In this document: positions 1-7,436 of the stretch, in pieces
How the letters are laid out: the number at the start of each line of letters is the position of its first letter
Position numbering within the stretch: position 1 is the stretch's first letter
NCBI GenBank assembly: GCA_018052735.1
Contig: JAGPMT010000018.1
Span: forward strand, 1 to 52,635
Direction of reading: 5' to 3'
DNA: 52,635 bases
From: Phycisphaerae bacterium
Lineage (GTDB): Bacteria; Planctomycetota; Phycisphaerae; Sedimentisphaerales; Anaerohalosphaeraceae
Notes under the pieces: model-generated
What the model was told of the DNA's origin: nothing
Seen by the model: only the letters and a program-made list of their open reading frames with translations
Databases searched by the model: none
Position numbers and translations under genes: made by a program

Positions 1-152
1 TCCGGCTGATCGAGATCAACCTGGCGCGCGGCAAACCGGTTACGGCGGCCGTCTATATCAATTGGCTTTTGGACCATACGGCCTCTGGTGACCCGCGGCG
101 GATGAATGTCATTCACAAGTTAATGGCTGGACTGGAGGTGTGCGGCCAATGA
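1..152 (+). CDS. 3' end of an unidentified protein (partial)
   Basis: An open frame enters from the left edge and ends at TGA 150-152, giving 49 residues of a C-terminus (start RLIEINLARG, end AGLEVCGQ). I do not recognise the family. The stop overlaps the ATG of the next gene in an ATGA arrangement, and the next gene's ribosome-binding site (GGAGG, 134-138) lies inside this frame. The two genes are therefore probably co-transcribed and translationally coupled. Upstream sequence is needed to name it. Confidence 0.55.
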   Translation, partial: RLIEINLARGKPVTAAVYINWLLDHTASGDPRRMNVIHKLMAGLEVCGQ

Positions 153-919
153 AAACGAAAAACACCTTATTTCGCCTTGTTTTACTTGGAATCTATATCC
201 TTTTGAGTGGGACGGCCCTCGCCTGGCCCCCGCCGCCCTGCTCGCCCTGTATTACAAACTGGCCGGCGTGCGATGTGTTTTGCGGTGGCCAGCCCGCAAG
301 TTGCTGCAATCAATCCTGTTGCTACCATACCAATTGCAAGAGTTGCGTCAATGGGGCCTGCGTCGTCTGCGGCGGCGACCCCAACCTGCTTTGCTGCGAC
401 GGCAAAACCTGTTATGACCCAAATGAAAAGCACTGTTGCGAGTATGGCGACGGTACAACCTGCAGTAATGACGAGGCCTGTTGCAACGGTATGTGTGTGC
501 CCAAGCGCAAAGTAGCCAGTGCAACAGAGGCGCTTTTTGCATATTTTTTGGTAGAGGGAGTAGGATTACGACCGTACAATCACACAGTTCATGAAATTTA
601 TTATTCCTGTATCAACATACAAACTATTAGTTCAATCGTAGTCATGCGTTTTGGACCCGACATAAATAACATCGCTACGTGGGTTGAAAAACACAAATAT
701 TCGTGGAATGGCGACGAAACGGATTGGGTAACCATGACCATTAGCGATGGTCTGGTAGGTGAAGGTGAAGGTGCAAGAGGTTGTTCAGTTCAGATTTCTG
801 TAACGCCAGATGGTTTGAAGGGCATCGGTAAATGCGATTCACTGCTGTGGGATTACGGTGGAGGACATGCTCCCGGAATTATAACTAACGCAGAAGTTGA
901 TTGCGCAATGCCAGAATAA
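149..919 (+). CDS. Cysteine-rich secreted protein of unknown function
   Basis: The 256-residue protein starts at ATG 149, chosen over the in-frame GTG at 140 because GGAGG lies 10 bases upstream and the signal peptide then begins cleanly (MKTKNTLFRL, hydrophobic core, cleavage near ALAW). Residues about 29-120 hold 21 cysteines, many as CC pairs or CxxC (PCSPC, ASCCNQSCC, DEACCNG), a knottin-like or metal-binding pattern that suggests a disulfide-stabilised exported domain. The C-terminal half (about 125-256) has four cysteines and no motif I recognise. It overlaps the preceding gene by four bases and is followed 35 bases later by a SurA-like chaperone gene, consistent with one operon for an exported disulfide-rich protein and a folding helper. 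The function is unknown. Confidence 0.75.
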   Translation: MKTKNTLFRLVLLGIYILLSGTALAWPPPPCSPCITNWPACDVFCGGQPASCCNQSCCYHTNCKSCVNGACVVCGGDPNLLCCDGKTCYDPNEKHCCEYGDGTTCSNDEACCNGMCVPKRKVASATEALFAYFLVEGVGLRPYNHTVHEIYYSCINIQTISSIVVMRFGPDINNIATWVEKHKYSWNGDETDWVTMTISDGLVGEGEGARGCSVQISVTPDGLKGIGKCDSLLWDYGGGHAPGIITNAEVDCAMPE

Positions 920-954
920 GAAAAAACCTGTTAATGTTGTTAAGGAGTTATATT

Positions 955-1761
955 ATGAGGCAAATTAAATTAAACTATTTTTGTATTGTTAATATCCTTT
1001 TATTCTGTATGTCTTCACTTGCAAGCCGGCTCGATCCGAATAGCGTGATTGCTTTTGTTAAAGAGAGAAAAATTACCTACAACGAAATAAAACTTGATAT
1101 TAAATATGCTTCCACGCTTACGCTCGAACAGATAAAAAAACAAGAACAGAGACGTCTTTGGCGAAAAATTGATGATATTATTTTTCAAGAGGCCGTACAC
1201 GATTACCACATACGTGCTACCGAATCGGAGATTGACATGCAGGTAGATGAAACTTTCGAGAAAGCTAATTTATCCGATGAACAGATACATAAAATCTGTC
1301 GCATCTCAAATGCAATTCACGATGCGCTTATTGCACTATATCAAAAACCGTCGGCCGCTCAAGAAATTTATCAAGAAAAATTAAGTTCCTTGATAAGTGA
1401 AGACGATTGGAAAACATGGCAGACATTAATCGATAGTCCGGAAAAGCTGAAACGTCTTGTTATTTGTAATGATATTAATGATTTGAAGCGAAATTCGCGT
1501 GAATCTGCTAAAAATGATGTTTTACGGGCCAAGCTGAATAAAATTATTACAAAAGATGTTAATGTTTCCGAGGAAGAAATCGTCCGTGCGTACAGGAAAA
1601 GGTACAAAGAAGCCAAAGTCCCGCCCGAATATACCGCCGTTCACAATGAGATTTACTTGGAGTTACTTGAAAATAAACGGCAGGATGTAATTTCCGATTG
1701 GAAGAAAAGTCAATACAAAAATAAAGTGAAAATAATTAACGATGAATTTAAAGAATCATAG
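955..1761 (+). CDS. SurA-like periplasmic chaperone without a visible PPIase domain
   Basis: This 268-residue protein has a signal peptide (MRQIKLNYFCIVNILLFCMS) and a start at ATG 955 preceded by AAGGAG at 943-947. A frame open further upstream is ignored because it lacks a ribosome-binding site. The mature part begins with the pattern 'IAFVKERKITYNEI', like the 'VNG..IT..E' opening of SurA/PrsA chaperone domains, and continues as charged amphipathic helices. Near the C-terminus 'ITKDVNVSEEEIVRAYRKRY' followed by a helix ending 'W...K....VKI' matches the closing part of SurA_N domains. The parvulin prolyl-isomerase domain normally in the middle is not recognisable. The role is probably holding or folding exported proteins. 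Family membership is fairly likely; the client is unknown. Codon use is more A+T-rich than the housekeeping genes nearby. Confidence 0.6.
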   Translation: MRQIKLNYFCIVNILLFCMSSLASRLDPNSVIAFVKERKITYNEIKLDIKYASTLTLEQIKKQEQRRLWRKIDDIIFQEAVHDYHIRATESEIDMQVDETFEKANLSDEQIHKICRISNAIHDALIALYQKPSAAQEIYQEKLSSLISEDDWKTWQTLIDSPEKLKRLVICNDINDLKRNSRESAKNDVLRAKLNKIITKDVNVSEEEIVRAYRKRYKEAKVPPEYTAVHNEIYLELLENKRQDVISDWKKSQYKNKVKIINDEFKES

Positions 1762-1800
1762 CCGGGCAGCGCGGGCAATCTTTTGTAGCGGTTTTTTCCG

Positions 1801-1866
1801 TGTCCATCTGTGTACGTCCGTGTTTGTCCATAACGTCCATTCCGTCCATCCCCTGCGTCCATGTAA
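1801..1866. repeat. Imperfect tandem GTCCAT/GTCCGT repeat
   Basis: GTCCAT occurs at 1802, 1826, 1835, 1844 and 1857, with GTCCGT at 1816, at irregular 9-14 base spacing. It lies in about 1 kb without a convincing gene (1762-2793). No protein-like frame crosses it. It looks like degenerate repetitive intergenic DNA. Confidence 0.6.
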
Positions 1867-1988
1867 GTTTTCTTGTGCCGGGGTGATAAATAAGTCGCGT
1901 AAATTCGCGTCGATTCGCGGTTGAAATCATACCCCTGCCTGCCCCATTCGTCAACCGCCATTCTCCCTCGACAATCCTTATTTCCCCC

Positions 1989-2025
1989 GGCATTTCACAT
2001 TTGGCATTTCACATTTGGCATTTCC
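1989..2025. repeat. 14-bp tandem repeat (GGCATTTCACATTT)
   Basis: Two exact copies of GGCATTTCACATTT (1989-2002 and 2003-2016) are followed by a partial third copy (GGCATTTCC). It is noncoding, in the same repeat-rich gap as the GTCCAT array. Confidence 0.85.
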
Positions 2026-2116
2026 GTATTCCTGGATTCTTATGTTCTTGAGTTCTTTCTCCGGTAAATCCTGTAATCCCGTCTAAAAAAAATCCCTAAT
2101 TCCCGTCAAAAATTGT

Positions 2117-2144
2117 TTGACATATAATTAACTTATGTTACAAT
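2117..2144 (+). promoter_or_regulatory. Strong sigma-70-type promoter with extended -10
   Basis: A perfect -35 TTGACA (2117-2122), a 16-base spacer, and -10 TACAAT (2139-2144) preceded by TG in the extended -10 position. Transcription would begin near 2151. Nothing downstream to 2793 is a convincing gene, so it may drive an RNA or be the relic of a decayed gene. Confidence 0.55.
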
Positions 2145-2150
2145 ACTCAA

Positions 2151-2420
2151 AAATAGAAAATATAGAATGGAAAACAACATCGCGGCGGCGCGAGCCGCCC
2201 GATTAAAAGCGCGGGGACGTAAGTCCCCCGATGAAAGAAGGAGACATATCAGTGAGCAGCAACCCGCCAACAGTCATCAGCAAACGGTCATCCCGAATGG
2301 ACATGAGGGTTCTATTATTTCAGCCATCCGCCTCCGGCGGATCCCGCATTTTCTTGTCCGCCGTAACCGTGGTCAAGGCGGATGCTATTTTATCTTTGAT
2401 TTTTGATATGATTTTACGAA
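2151..2420 (+). other. Palindrome-rich noncoding stretch downstream of the orphan promoter
   Basis: This stretch holds three GC-rich inverted repeats: CGGCGGCGCGAGCCGCC near 2185, GGGGAC-GTAA-GTCCCC near 2213-2228, and TCCGCCTCCGGCGGA near 2328-2342. An AAGGAG near 2238 precedes a GTG, but the translated frame is biased and continues unbroken into obvious repeat DNA, so I do not call a gene. A decayed gene or a structured RNA is possible. Confidence 0.35.
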
Positions 2421-2499
2421 ACGAAGCCAATTTTCAAAGGAGAAAAACATCCATAAGTCTTTTCAATCTCAAGACTAAGGTCTCAGGCCTCACGGCTGA

Positions 2500-2790
2500 G
2501 GTGGCAAAAACGAATCCAATCGAACCCAATCTGAACTTCTGCCTTCTGGCTTCTGCCTTAAAAAGAACAAACAAACCCAATTTTCCATTTTGCAAAATCG
2601 CCATAACTCCTTTATTTCTAATGCCTTCTGCCTATTGCCTAACGCCTGGCGCAGCCCAAAACAAACCCAATTCGAACCCAAAAGCAAAGCCGATTCGAAG
2701 CCAAAACGAACCCAATACAAACCCGATAGAAACCCAACCAAAGCCAATTTCAAACCAGCAAAATTTCTGCAACGACAGGGGGCTTAGCCG
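2500..2790. repeat. Low-complexity AACCCAAT / CTTCTGCCTT intergenic repeat
   Basis: AACCCAA or AACCCGA units recur at irregular short spacing (for example near 2523, 2575, 2664, 2674, 2710, 2720 and 2731). They are interspersed with CTTCTGCCTT-type units near 2536-2560 and 2628-2650. The forward translation is a run of K/P/N/T/Q words that does not resemble a folded protein. I read this as repetitive noncoding DNA abutting the end of the sigma-factor fragment, not as a gene. Confidence 0.6.
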
Positions 2791-2793
2791 ATT

Positions 2794-3324
2794 TCAGACA
2801 TTGATGACAAATTCCTTCTTCCGGCTGGTCATTTGGGCTTTGAGCCGGGCCACTATCGAGGAGTGCATCTGCGAAACCCGCGATTCGGATAAATCGAGGG
2901 TGGTTCCGATCTCCTTCATCGTCATCTCTTCATAGTAATACAGGATAATAATCAGCCGCTCAGCCCGCGTTAAGCCCTTTGAAATAAGGTTCTTAAGATC
3001 GCGTTTCTGGGCTTCGATTTCGGGATTTTTGCTTCTCTGGTCCTGGATAATGTCAATCTCGCGGATGTCCTTTTCTCCTTCATTTTCGTTGAATTTGTTG
3101 TTCAGCGAAATCAGCCCGATTGCGTTTGCGTCGCGGGCCTCTTTTGTCCTGCCGTCGGCCATCGCCCTGGGTAAAAGTTCAAGTGCTTCCTTTTTCCATT
3201 GACCAACCTGGTTGGGATGGACCTCGTAAGCCGAGGCGATCTCGTTGACGGTCTTCTGACCTTTGATGGCTTCGATAGCTACCTTGGCCTTGAATGCCGC
3301 TGAAAAATGTCTGCGTTGTGCCAT
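2794..3324 (-). CDS. Chimeric protein: IS3 OrfA helix-turn-helix fused to sigma-factor region 4
   Basis: The 176-residue reading frame starts at ATG 3324, the usual IS3 OrfA start MAQRRHFS. An in-frame ATG exists at 3351. Residues 1 to about 66 are the OrfA HTH (FKAKVAIEAIKGQKTVNEIA, HPNQVGQWKKEALELLP, ending ADGRTKEARDA). The leucine-zipper that should follow (GQLKVELDWLKKK type) is missing. From about residue 67 the protein becomes the C-terminal half of a FliA/WhiG-like sigma factor: linker (IREIDIIQDQR), region 4.1 (LTRAERLIIILYYYEEMTM) and the region 4.2 HTH (KEIGTTLDLSESRVSQMHSS). The junction is near 3120-3135. It probably arose when an IS3 element landed in a sigma gene and lost its remainder, leaving an in-frame fusion. 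Two DNA-binding HTH units in one frame could act as a regulator, or this may be a relic. Sigma regions 1-3 and IS3 OrfB are not found here. Confidence 0.8.
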   Translation of the reverse strand: MAQRRHFSAAFKAKVAIEAIKGQKTVNEIASAYEVHPNQVGQWKKEALELLPRAMADGRTKEARDANAIGLISLNNKFNENEGEKDIREIDIIQDQRSKNPEIEAQKRDLKNLISKGLTRAERLIIILYYYEEMTMKEIGTTLDLSESRVSQMHSSIVARLKAQMTSRKKEFVINV

Positions 3325-3400
3325 AATTCTCTGCTTTCCTTTCATATCCATACACGACAGAATTATACCACAACCACCACCTTATATCATGGTTCGAAAT
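3126..3400 (-). mobile_element. IS3-family left-end fragment
   Basis: This covers the OrfA N-terminal coding part and its upstream region, which contains a TATAAT on the minus strand (about 3362-3367). No OrfB, right end or paired inverted repeat is visible. The fragment is bounded by the sigma-factor fragment on one side and the truncated IS4 transposase on the other, indicating nested or successive insertions. Confidence 0.55.
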
Positions 3401-4470
3401 TCGGGGAGTATTATATTGCATGGCCTTCGCCCAGTTGACTGGCCGCGAGAGTTTACGCGATATCGAAGCCTGTCTTCGTGCCGCGGGTCCAAAACTGTAT
3501 CATGCCGGAATGAAGACCTATGTCTCTCGCCCCACGTTGGCCAAAGCCAACGGAGTTCGCGACTGGAGGATCTATCGCGATATCGCCCTGATTCTGATCG
3601 AACACGCCCGCAGACTTTATACGAATCAACCACTGGCGATGAATCTCAAACGAGCCATTTACGCACTGGATTCTACGGTCATCGATTTATCCCTGACGCT
3701 GTTTCCATGGGCTCAGCATCGGCAACACAAAAGTGCCGTCAAGATACATACTCAACTAGACCTACGAGGCAATATTCCGGCGTTTATCCGCATTACAGGC
3801 GGCCAAATACACGATGTACATTTTCTCGACCACGTGCTATTCGAGGCCGGAGCCTTCTATATTATGGACAAGGGGTACATCGATTTTCAGCGTTTGTACC
3901 ATATCCATCAGCAGCAATCGTTCTTTGTCACGCGTGCCAAAGACAACCTGGCTGTTGCACGCCATCAATCCTATCCGGTGGACAAAAATCGGGGACTGCG
4001 CAGCGATCAAGCCATCCGTTTGACGGGTCCGAAAAGCTCGGTATGTTATCCCGAACTGCTACGGCGAATCCATTACGTCGATATCGAACTGGACAAGCGT
4101 TTCGTGTTCTTGACCAACCACTTCAATCTGTCACCGTGGACGATTGCTCGGCTGTACAAATATCGCTGGCAGATCGAATTGTTCTTCAAATGGTTCAAGC
4201 AGCATCTCCACATCAAAGCGTTTTATGGCACGACACCCAACGCCGTGAAGACGCAGATGTGGATCGCCATCAGTGTTTATGTGTTGGTTGCGATCCTAAA
4301 AGAGGAACTCGACCTGGAAGCCAATATGTACGAAATTCTGCAAGTTTTGGGCATGATGCTTTTCGAGAAAACACCCATAAAAAGCCTGTTTCCTGCGGAT
4401 CTTCACAACTTTTCAAAGAGCGAGTTATGTAAGCAATTATATCTATTCGACTTATAACGGGACAGTAGTG
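3400..4470 (+). mobile_element. Partial IS4-family insertion sequence
   Basis: The element is defined by its transposase. The left end is missing, and no terminal inverted repeat or target duplication could be identified around 4458-4500. It sits about 290 bases before a cluster of DnaA-box-like sites and 500 bases before dnaA. Confidence 0.6.
3420..4457 (+). CDS. IS4-family transposase, 5'-truncated
   Basis: 345 residues of a DDE transposase. The first Asp is in ALDSTVID, the second in YIMDKGYIDF, and the IS4 signature Y-x2-R-x3-E-x6-K is intact in YKYRWQIELFFKWFK. Full-length relatives carry about 45-50 further N-terminal residues (DUF4372-type, ending near FLCMAFAQLTGRESLRD). Here the recognisable homology begins at CMAFAQLTGRE, so the reported ATG is an internal methionine of the ancestor. 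The upstream DNA belongs to the IS3 fragment on the other strand. The catalytic core is complete, but without the N-terminal DNA-binding part the protein is unlikely to transpose normally. The C-terminus runs to a natural stop. Confidence 0.85.
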   Translation: MAFAQLTGRESLRDIEACLRAAGPKLYHAGMKTYVSRPTLAKANGVRDWRIYRDIALILIEHARRLYTNQPLAMNLKRAIYALDSTVIDLSLTLFPWAQHRQHKSAVKIHTQLDLRGNIPAFIRITGGQIHDVHFLDHVLFEAGAFYIMDKGYIDFQRLYHIHQQQSFFVTRAKDNLAVARHQSYPVDKNRGLRSDQAIRLTGPKSSVCYPELLRRIHYVDIELDKRFVFLTNHFNLSPWTIARLYKYRWQIELFFKWFKQHLHIKAFYGTTPNAVKTQMWIAISVYVLVAILKEELDLEANMYEILQVLGMMLFEKTPIKSLFPADLHNFSKSELCKQLYLFDL

Positions 4471-4743
4471 ATTTGACATCATAAAATTGATGCCATTTAT
4501 CAAGTCTGATTTTCCAGCACTAGACATACTGTTAGAAAGTGCCCTACCGACGGGATATTGTTGATAAATATAAAAATTTAACAGCATTCCCCAAGCAGGT
4601 TCAGTACACTTTGATCTTTCGGTCCTTCCTATCCGCCAAACACAGCTGCTAATTCTGAAAATTCGTTATTTATACGACCCGATGCCTGTGAGTTTTTTCC
4701 CTTATGATAAGTAGGATCTTGACTGCTTGCCAAAATTAGAACC

Positions 4744-4870
4744 TTCATTCACAGCTTATTCACATAGCGGATTTAGGTTGTGAAAAAATTGTTCAAAAGA
4801 AAATTTTTTTGCATATAAGTTATGTCTGCACTGAAATCTTTTCTCTGTGGAAAAGTATTTTCAAAAAACA
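4744..4870. other. oriC: Candidate chromosomal replication origin (DnaA-box cluster)
   Basis: The dnaA upstream region is A+T-rich and contains an exact TTATNCACA box (TTATTCACA, 4756-4764). It also has three one-mismatch boxes: TCATTCACA (4745-4753), TGTGAAAAA (4779-4787, reverse) and TGTGGAAAA (4846-4854, reverse). Between them lies a run of A/T (about 4785-4825) suited to unwinding. Position next to dnaA is typical of bacterial oriC. The number of boxes is modest, so autoregulation of dnaA alone is an alternative. Confidence 0.5.
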
Positions 4871-4972
4871 CCATTGCAACCTTTTGTCTTGCTACCTATG
4901 ATTTGCCTAACCGGCGCTGGCCGGGTAGTCGATTTCAACATTGAAAATACTGCGGTGGATGGGAGTTAAACT

Positions 4973-6376
4973 ATGCAGGCTGTTATCACGGATGAGATGC
5001 AAGCGCTTCATGAAAGGATTGCTGCCAAAATCGGAACTACTCAGTTTCAGGTTTGGTTCAAACAGGCTGCGCGCCTGACGCTTCACAGCGATCATCTGGA
5101 AGTGGCTGCCGCCAATCCTTTTATCTGCAATTGGATACAGGGGCATTTTGCTGCCGCTGTTTCAGAAGCCCTGGCAGAGGTCATTGGTCAGTCGCGCCCC
5201 CTTCGCTTTCTGATAGACAATAAATTAGTCAAATCCTCGCCGCGTCCAATCCTTGAGCAGCAGAAGGCCGAACGAACACTCAATTCTCTTAAACGGGTGC
5301 CTGCTGTGCCAAAAACAGCAGCCGGACAGCTTCCTCTGAAGCTAACAATGGATACTTTTGTTGTTGGTGCCAAAAATCAGCTGGCTTATAATGCCGCCCA
5401 GTCCGTTATTCAGGAGGAAAAAAGTCCATTCAATCCGCTATTCCTCCACGGCGGCTACGGCGTGGGCAAGACACATTTGCTTCAGGGTGTCTGCAATGCC
5501 ATCCATGTCCAGCGCCCCGGCTGCCGATGGATGTATTTGTCAGCGGAAGATTTTGCGAATCAATATGTTGTTGCGCTGAAAACACGGAGATTGGACGAAT
5601 TTCGCAGCCGGTTTCGCAAGCTCGATTTGCTGGCGATTGATGATATCCATTTTTTATCGAATAAAAATGCCATGCAGGAAGAATTCCTGCATACCTTTAA
5701 CAGCATCGATTTGGCCGGAAAACAGATTATTCTGGCATCGGATGCACACCCAAGAGAAATCGGACAGCTTTGCCAAAAGCTTGTCAGCCGCTTTATTTCG
5801 GGAATGGTGGTGCGGATGGAGGCGCCGGATTTTGAAATGCGCTGCCGAATTTGCTCCCGGCGGGCACAGTGCATGAAGCTGACCCTGTCACAGGAGGTGA
5901 TCGAATATATCGCCGGCAGTATCACTACCAATGTACGGGAACTCGAAGGTGCCCTGCTGAAGATGGCGGCCTTCGAATCCCTCAGCGGACAGCCGATTAC
6001 CTTGTCGGCAGCCCGCCAGATACTGGCCGAACATGTCGTCCGGATGGATCCGGTCGTACAAAATTCCGAGATTCTCTCGGCAGCGGCCGATTTGTTCGGA
6101 GTCAGCGTTTCGGATATGTATTCGGCGAAAAAAGACCGCACCACCACCCTGGCTCGTTCTGCGGCGATGTATTTGACCCGTCGGTTTACCAAAATGAGCT
6201 TCCCGGAAATCGGACGGGCATTCGGCAACAAGAACCATGCTACCGTTATTTTGGCATGCCGCAAAATCGACCAAGCTCTTGCTGCAGGAAAAACCTTCAA
6301 ATGGCAGACAAAAGGCGGCTGGCAAAGTATGGCGGCTAAGGAAGTCCTTGATGCCCTTATCGAGAAAATCTCCTGA
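4973..6376 (+). CDS. dnaA: Chromosomal replication initiator protein DnaA
   Basis: 467 residues with all four DnaA domains. Domain I (about 8-80) contains FQVWFKQAARLTL, and a short linker follows. The AAA+ domain begins near 120 with Walker A GGYGVGKT (160-167), Walker B LLAIDDIHFL (219-228) and sensor/arginine-finger region (VSRFISGMVV). Domain IV DNA-binding carries the signature FGNKNHATVILACRKI (417-432). The protein binds DnaA boxes and melts oriC to load the helicase; candidate boxes lie 120-230 bases upstream. The start at ATG 4973 is preceded by GGGAG. The length is normal. It converges with the rhomboid gene, with a 63-base gap. No dnaN or gyrase genes follow, which differs from the classical dnaA neighbourhood. 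Confidence 0.97.
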   Translation: MQAVITDEMQALHERIAAKIGTTQFQVWFKQAARLTLHSDHLEVAAANPFICNWIQGHFAAAVSEALAEVIGQSRPLRFLIDNKLVKSSPRPILEQQKAERTLNSLKRVPAVPKTAAGQLPLKLTMDTFVVGAKNQLAYNAAQSVIQEEKSPFNPLFLHGGYGVGKTHLLQGVCNAIHVQRPGCRWMYLSAEDFANQYVVALKTRRLDEFRSRFRKLDLLAIDDIHFLSNKNAMQEEFLHTFNSIDLAGKQIILASDAHPREIGQLCQKLVSRFISGMVVRMEAPDFEMRCRICSRRAQCMKLTLSQEVIEYIAGSITTNVRELEGALLKMAAFESLSGQPITLSAARQILAEHVVRMDPVVQNSEILSAAADLFGVSVSDMYSAKKDRTTTLARSAAMYLTRRFTKMSFPEIGRAFGNKNHATVILACRKIDQALAAGKTFKWQTKGGWQSMAAKEVLDALIEKIS

Positions 6377-6439
6377 CGTGGAACGATGGCCGGAAGCAGG
6401 CAAGGGATTAAGCAGCATAAAGGCGAAAATCAGCCCATC

Positions 6440-7318
6440 TTAAGGCTCAGCGGTCGGGTGTGGTACAATCAGTTTTCGCCTGCAGACCGGACATAAACCT
6501 GTCTTGCCTGCTGCCTGAATCGGCGCCTTAATCTGTTTGCCGCAGGGACAAACAAATCGTATCATAGCCGGTACCGGAGGCGCTGTGTCCTGTTTTTGGG
6601 CCTTATTGACAGAAACCCGGGCTATTCGCTCCAATTTGTCATCTTGGAGTTTTTGACGCCATTGCTCCACCAGTTCCACCAGCGACTGCTCATCGCTGTA
6701 CATCGTAACAAGATTGCACTTCAGGAGCAAAACGGCCAGAACAATCCCCATAAAAAAGCCACCCAGATGTGCAAAATAGGCTGTATTGCTGCCGCCTACT
6801 ATAGCCCCAAGAATATCAAACACCAGCCACAGTCCAATCATCCAGAAGCTGGAAATACTGAACGTTTTGACAATCGGCCTGAAAAAGATAAACATAACAA
6901 ACAGGCAGTCCATTTCGTTTTGCCAAAACAAAACAAGAAACATTCCCACGACACCATTGATAGCCCCGCTGGCTCCTATTGCCGGACTGCCGTCAAAAAA
7001 CCGATGAGCCGTCGCTGCAGCCAGTCCAAACAGAAGATAAACAGGCAGATAAAGCAAATTGCCTAATTTGGCGCAAACTGCATTGCCAAACACCCAAAGA
7101 AAAATCATATTGCCAATCAGGTGTAAAATGTCAGCATGCAGCCAAAGATGACCGAACAAACCTTTCAGCGTCCAGCCGTTGAGTGCAAACTGCTCGACCG
7201 TTTGTCCTTTATCTGCGACCTGCCAGACAAATGCTGCTGCTATCGAAGCTGTCAGTAGCCAATTAACAAATGGACGGCGGTCAAAGGGAACATCAACCGC
7301 ATAGGGAATCAACAGCAT
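6440..7318 (-). CDS. Rhomboid-family intramembrane serine protease with C-terminal zinc ribbon
   Basis: 292 residues. Six or so hydrophobic segments between residues 18 and 210 carry the rhomboid features: HLIGN (66-70), the catalytic serine in GASGA (Ser117) and the catalytic histidine in AHLGGFFMG (His184). It should cleave single-pass membrane proteins in the inner membrane. After a charged linker the C-terminus has two CPxC-type knuckles (FVCPCGKQIKAP and GLCPVCRRKL, about 250-283), a zinc-ribbon cytosolic tail. The start at ATG 7318 has a strong AGGAGG just upstream. It is transcribed away from the small-RNA/peptide block. The substrate is unknown. Confidence 0.9.
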   Translation of the reverse strand: MLLIPYAVDVPFDRRPFVNWLLTASIAAAFVWQVADKGQTVEQFALNGWTLKGLFGHLWLHADILHLIGNMIFLWVFGNAVCAKLGNLLYLPVYLLFGLAAATAHRFFDGSPAIGASGAINGVVGMFLVLFWQNEMDCLFVMFIFFRPIVKTFSISSFWMIGLWLVFDILGAIVGGSNTAYFAHLGGFFMGIVLAVLLLKCNLVTMYSDEQSLVELVEQWRQKLQDDKLERIARVSVNKAQKQDTAPPVPAMIRFVCPCGKQIKAPIQAAGKTGLCPVCRRKLIVPHPTAEP

Positions 7319-7436
7319 CTTAGCCTCCTGATAAGTCTAATAAAATCATAACCTTAAAGATATGACGGGTGCAAGCACTTTTCAGTGAAAATAGGCGGAT
7401 ATATTCGGTCTAAAATGTGTCAATGTATAAAAGAAA

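Noticed and set aside
1801-1866. Possible CRISPR-like array
   Set aside because: Units are 6-14 bases with no constant repeat or uniform spacer, and no cas genes are present.
2231-2935. 234-codon plus-strand frame
   Set aside because: It runs through the AACCCAAT repeats and antisense into the sigma fragment; the text is low complexity.
3391-3406. GGTTCGAAATTC, resembling a tRNA T-loop
   Set aside because: No acceptor, D or anticodon stem can be formed around it; it lies at the IS3/IS4 border.
3263-4432. 389-codon frame overlapping the IS4 transposase
   Set aside because: It overlaps the transposase with its intact DDE/YREK motifs in another frame and the IS3 fragment antisense; the composition is not protein-like.
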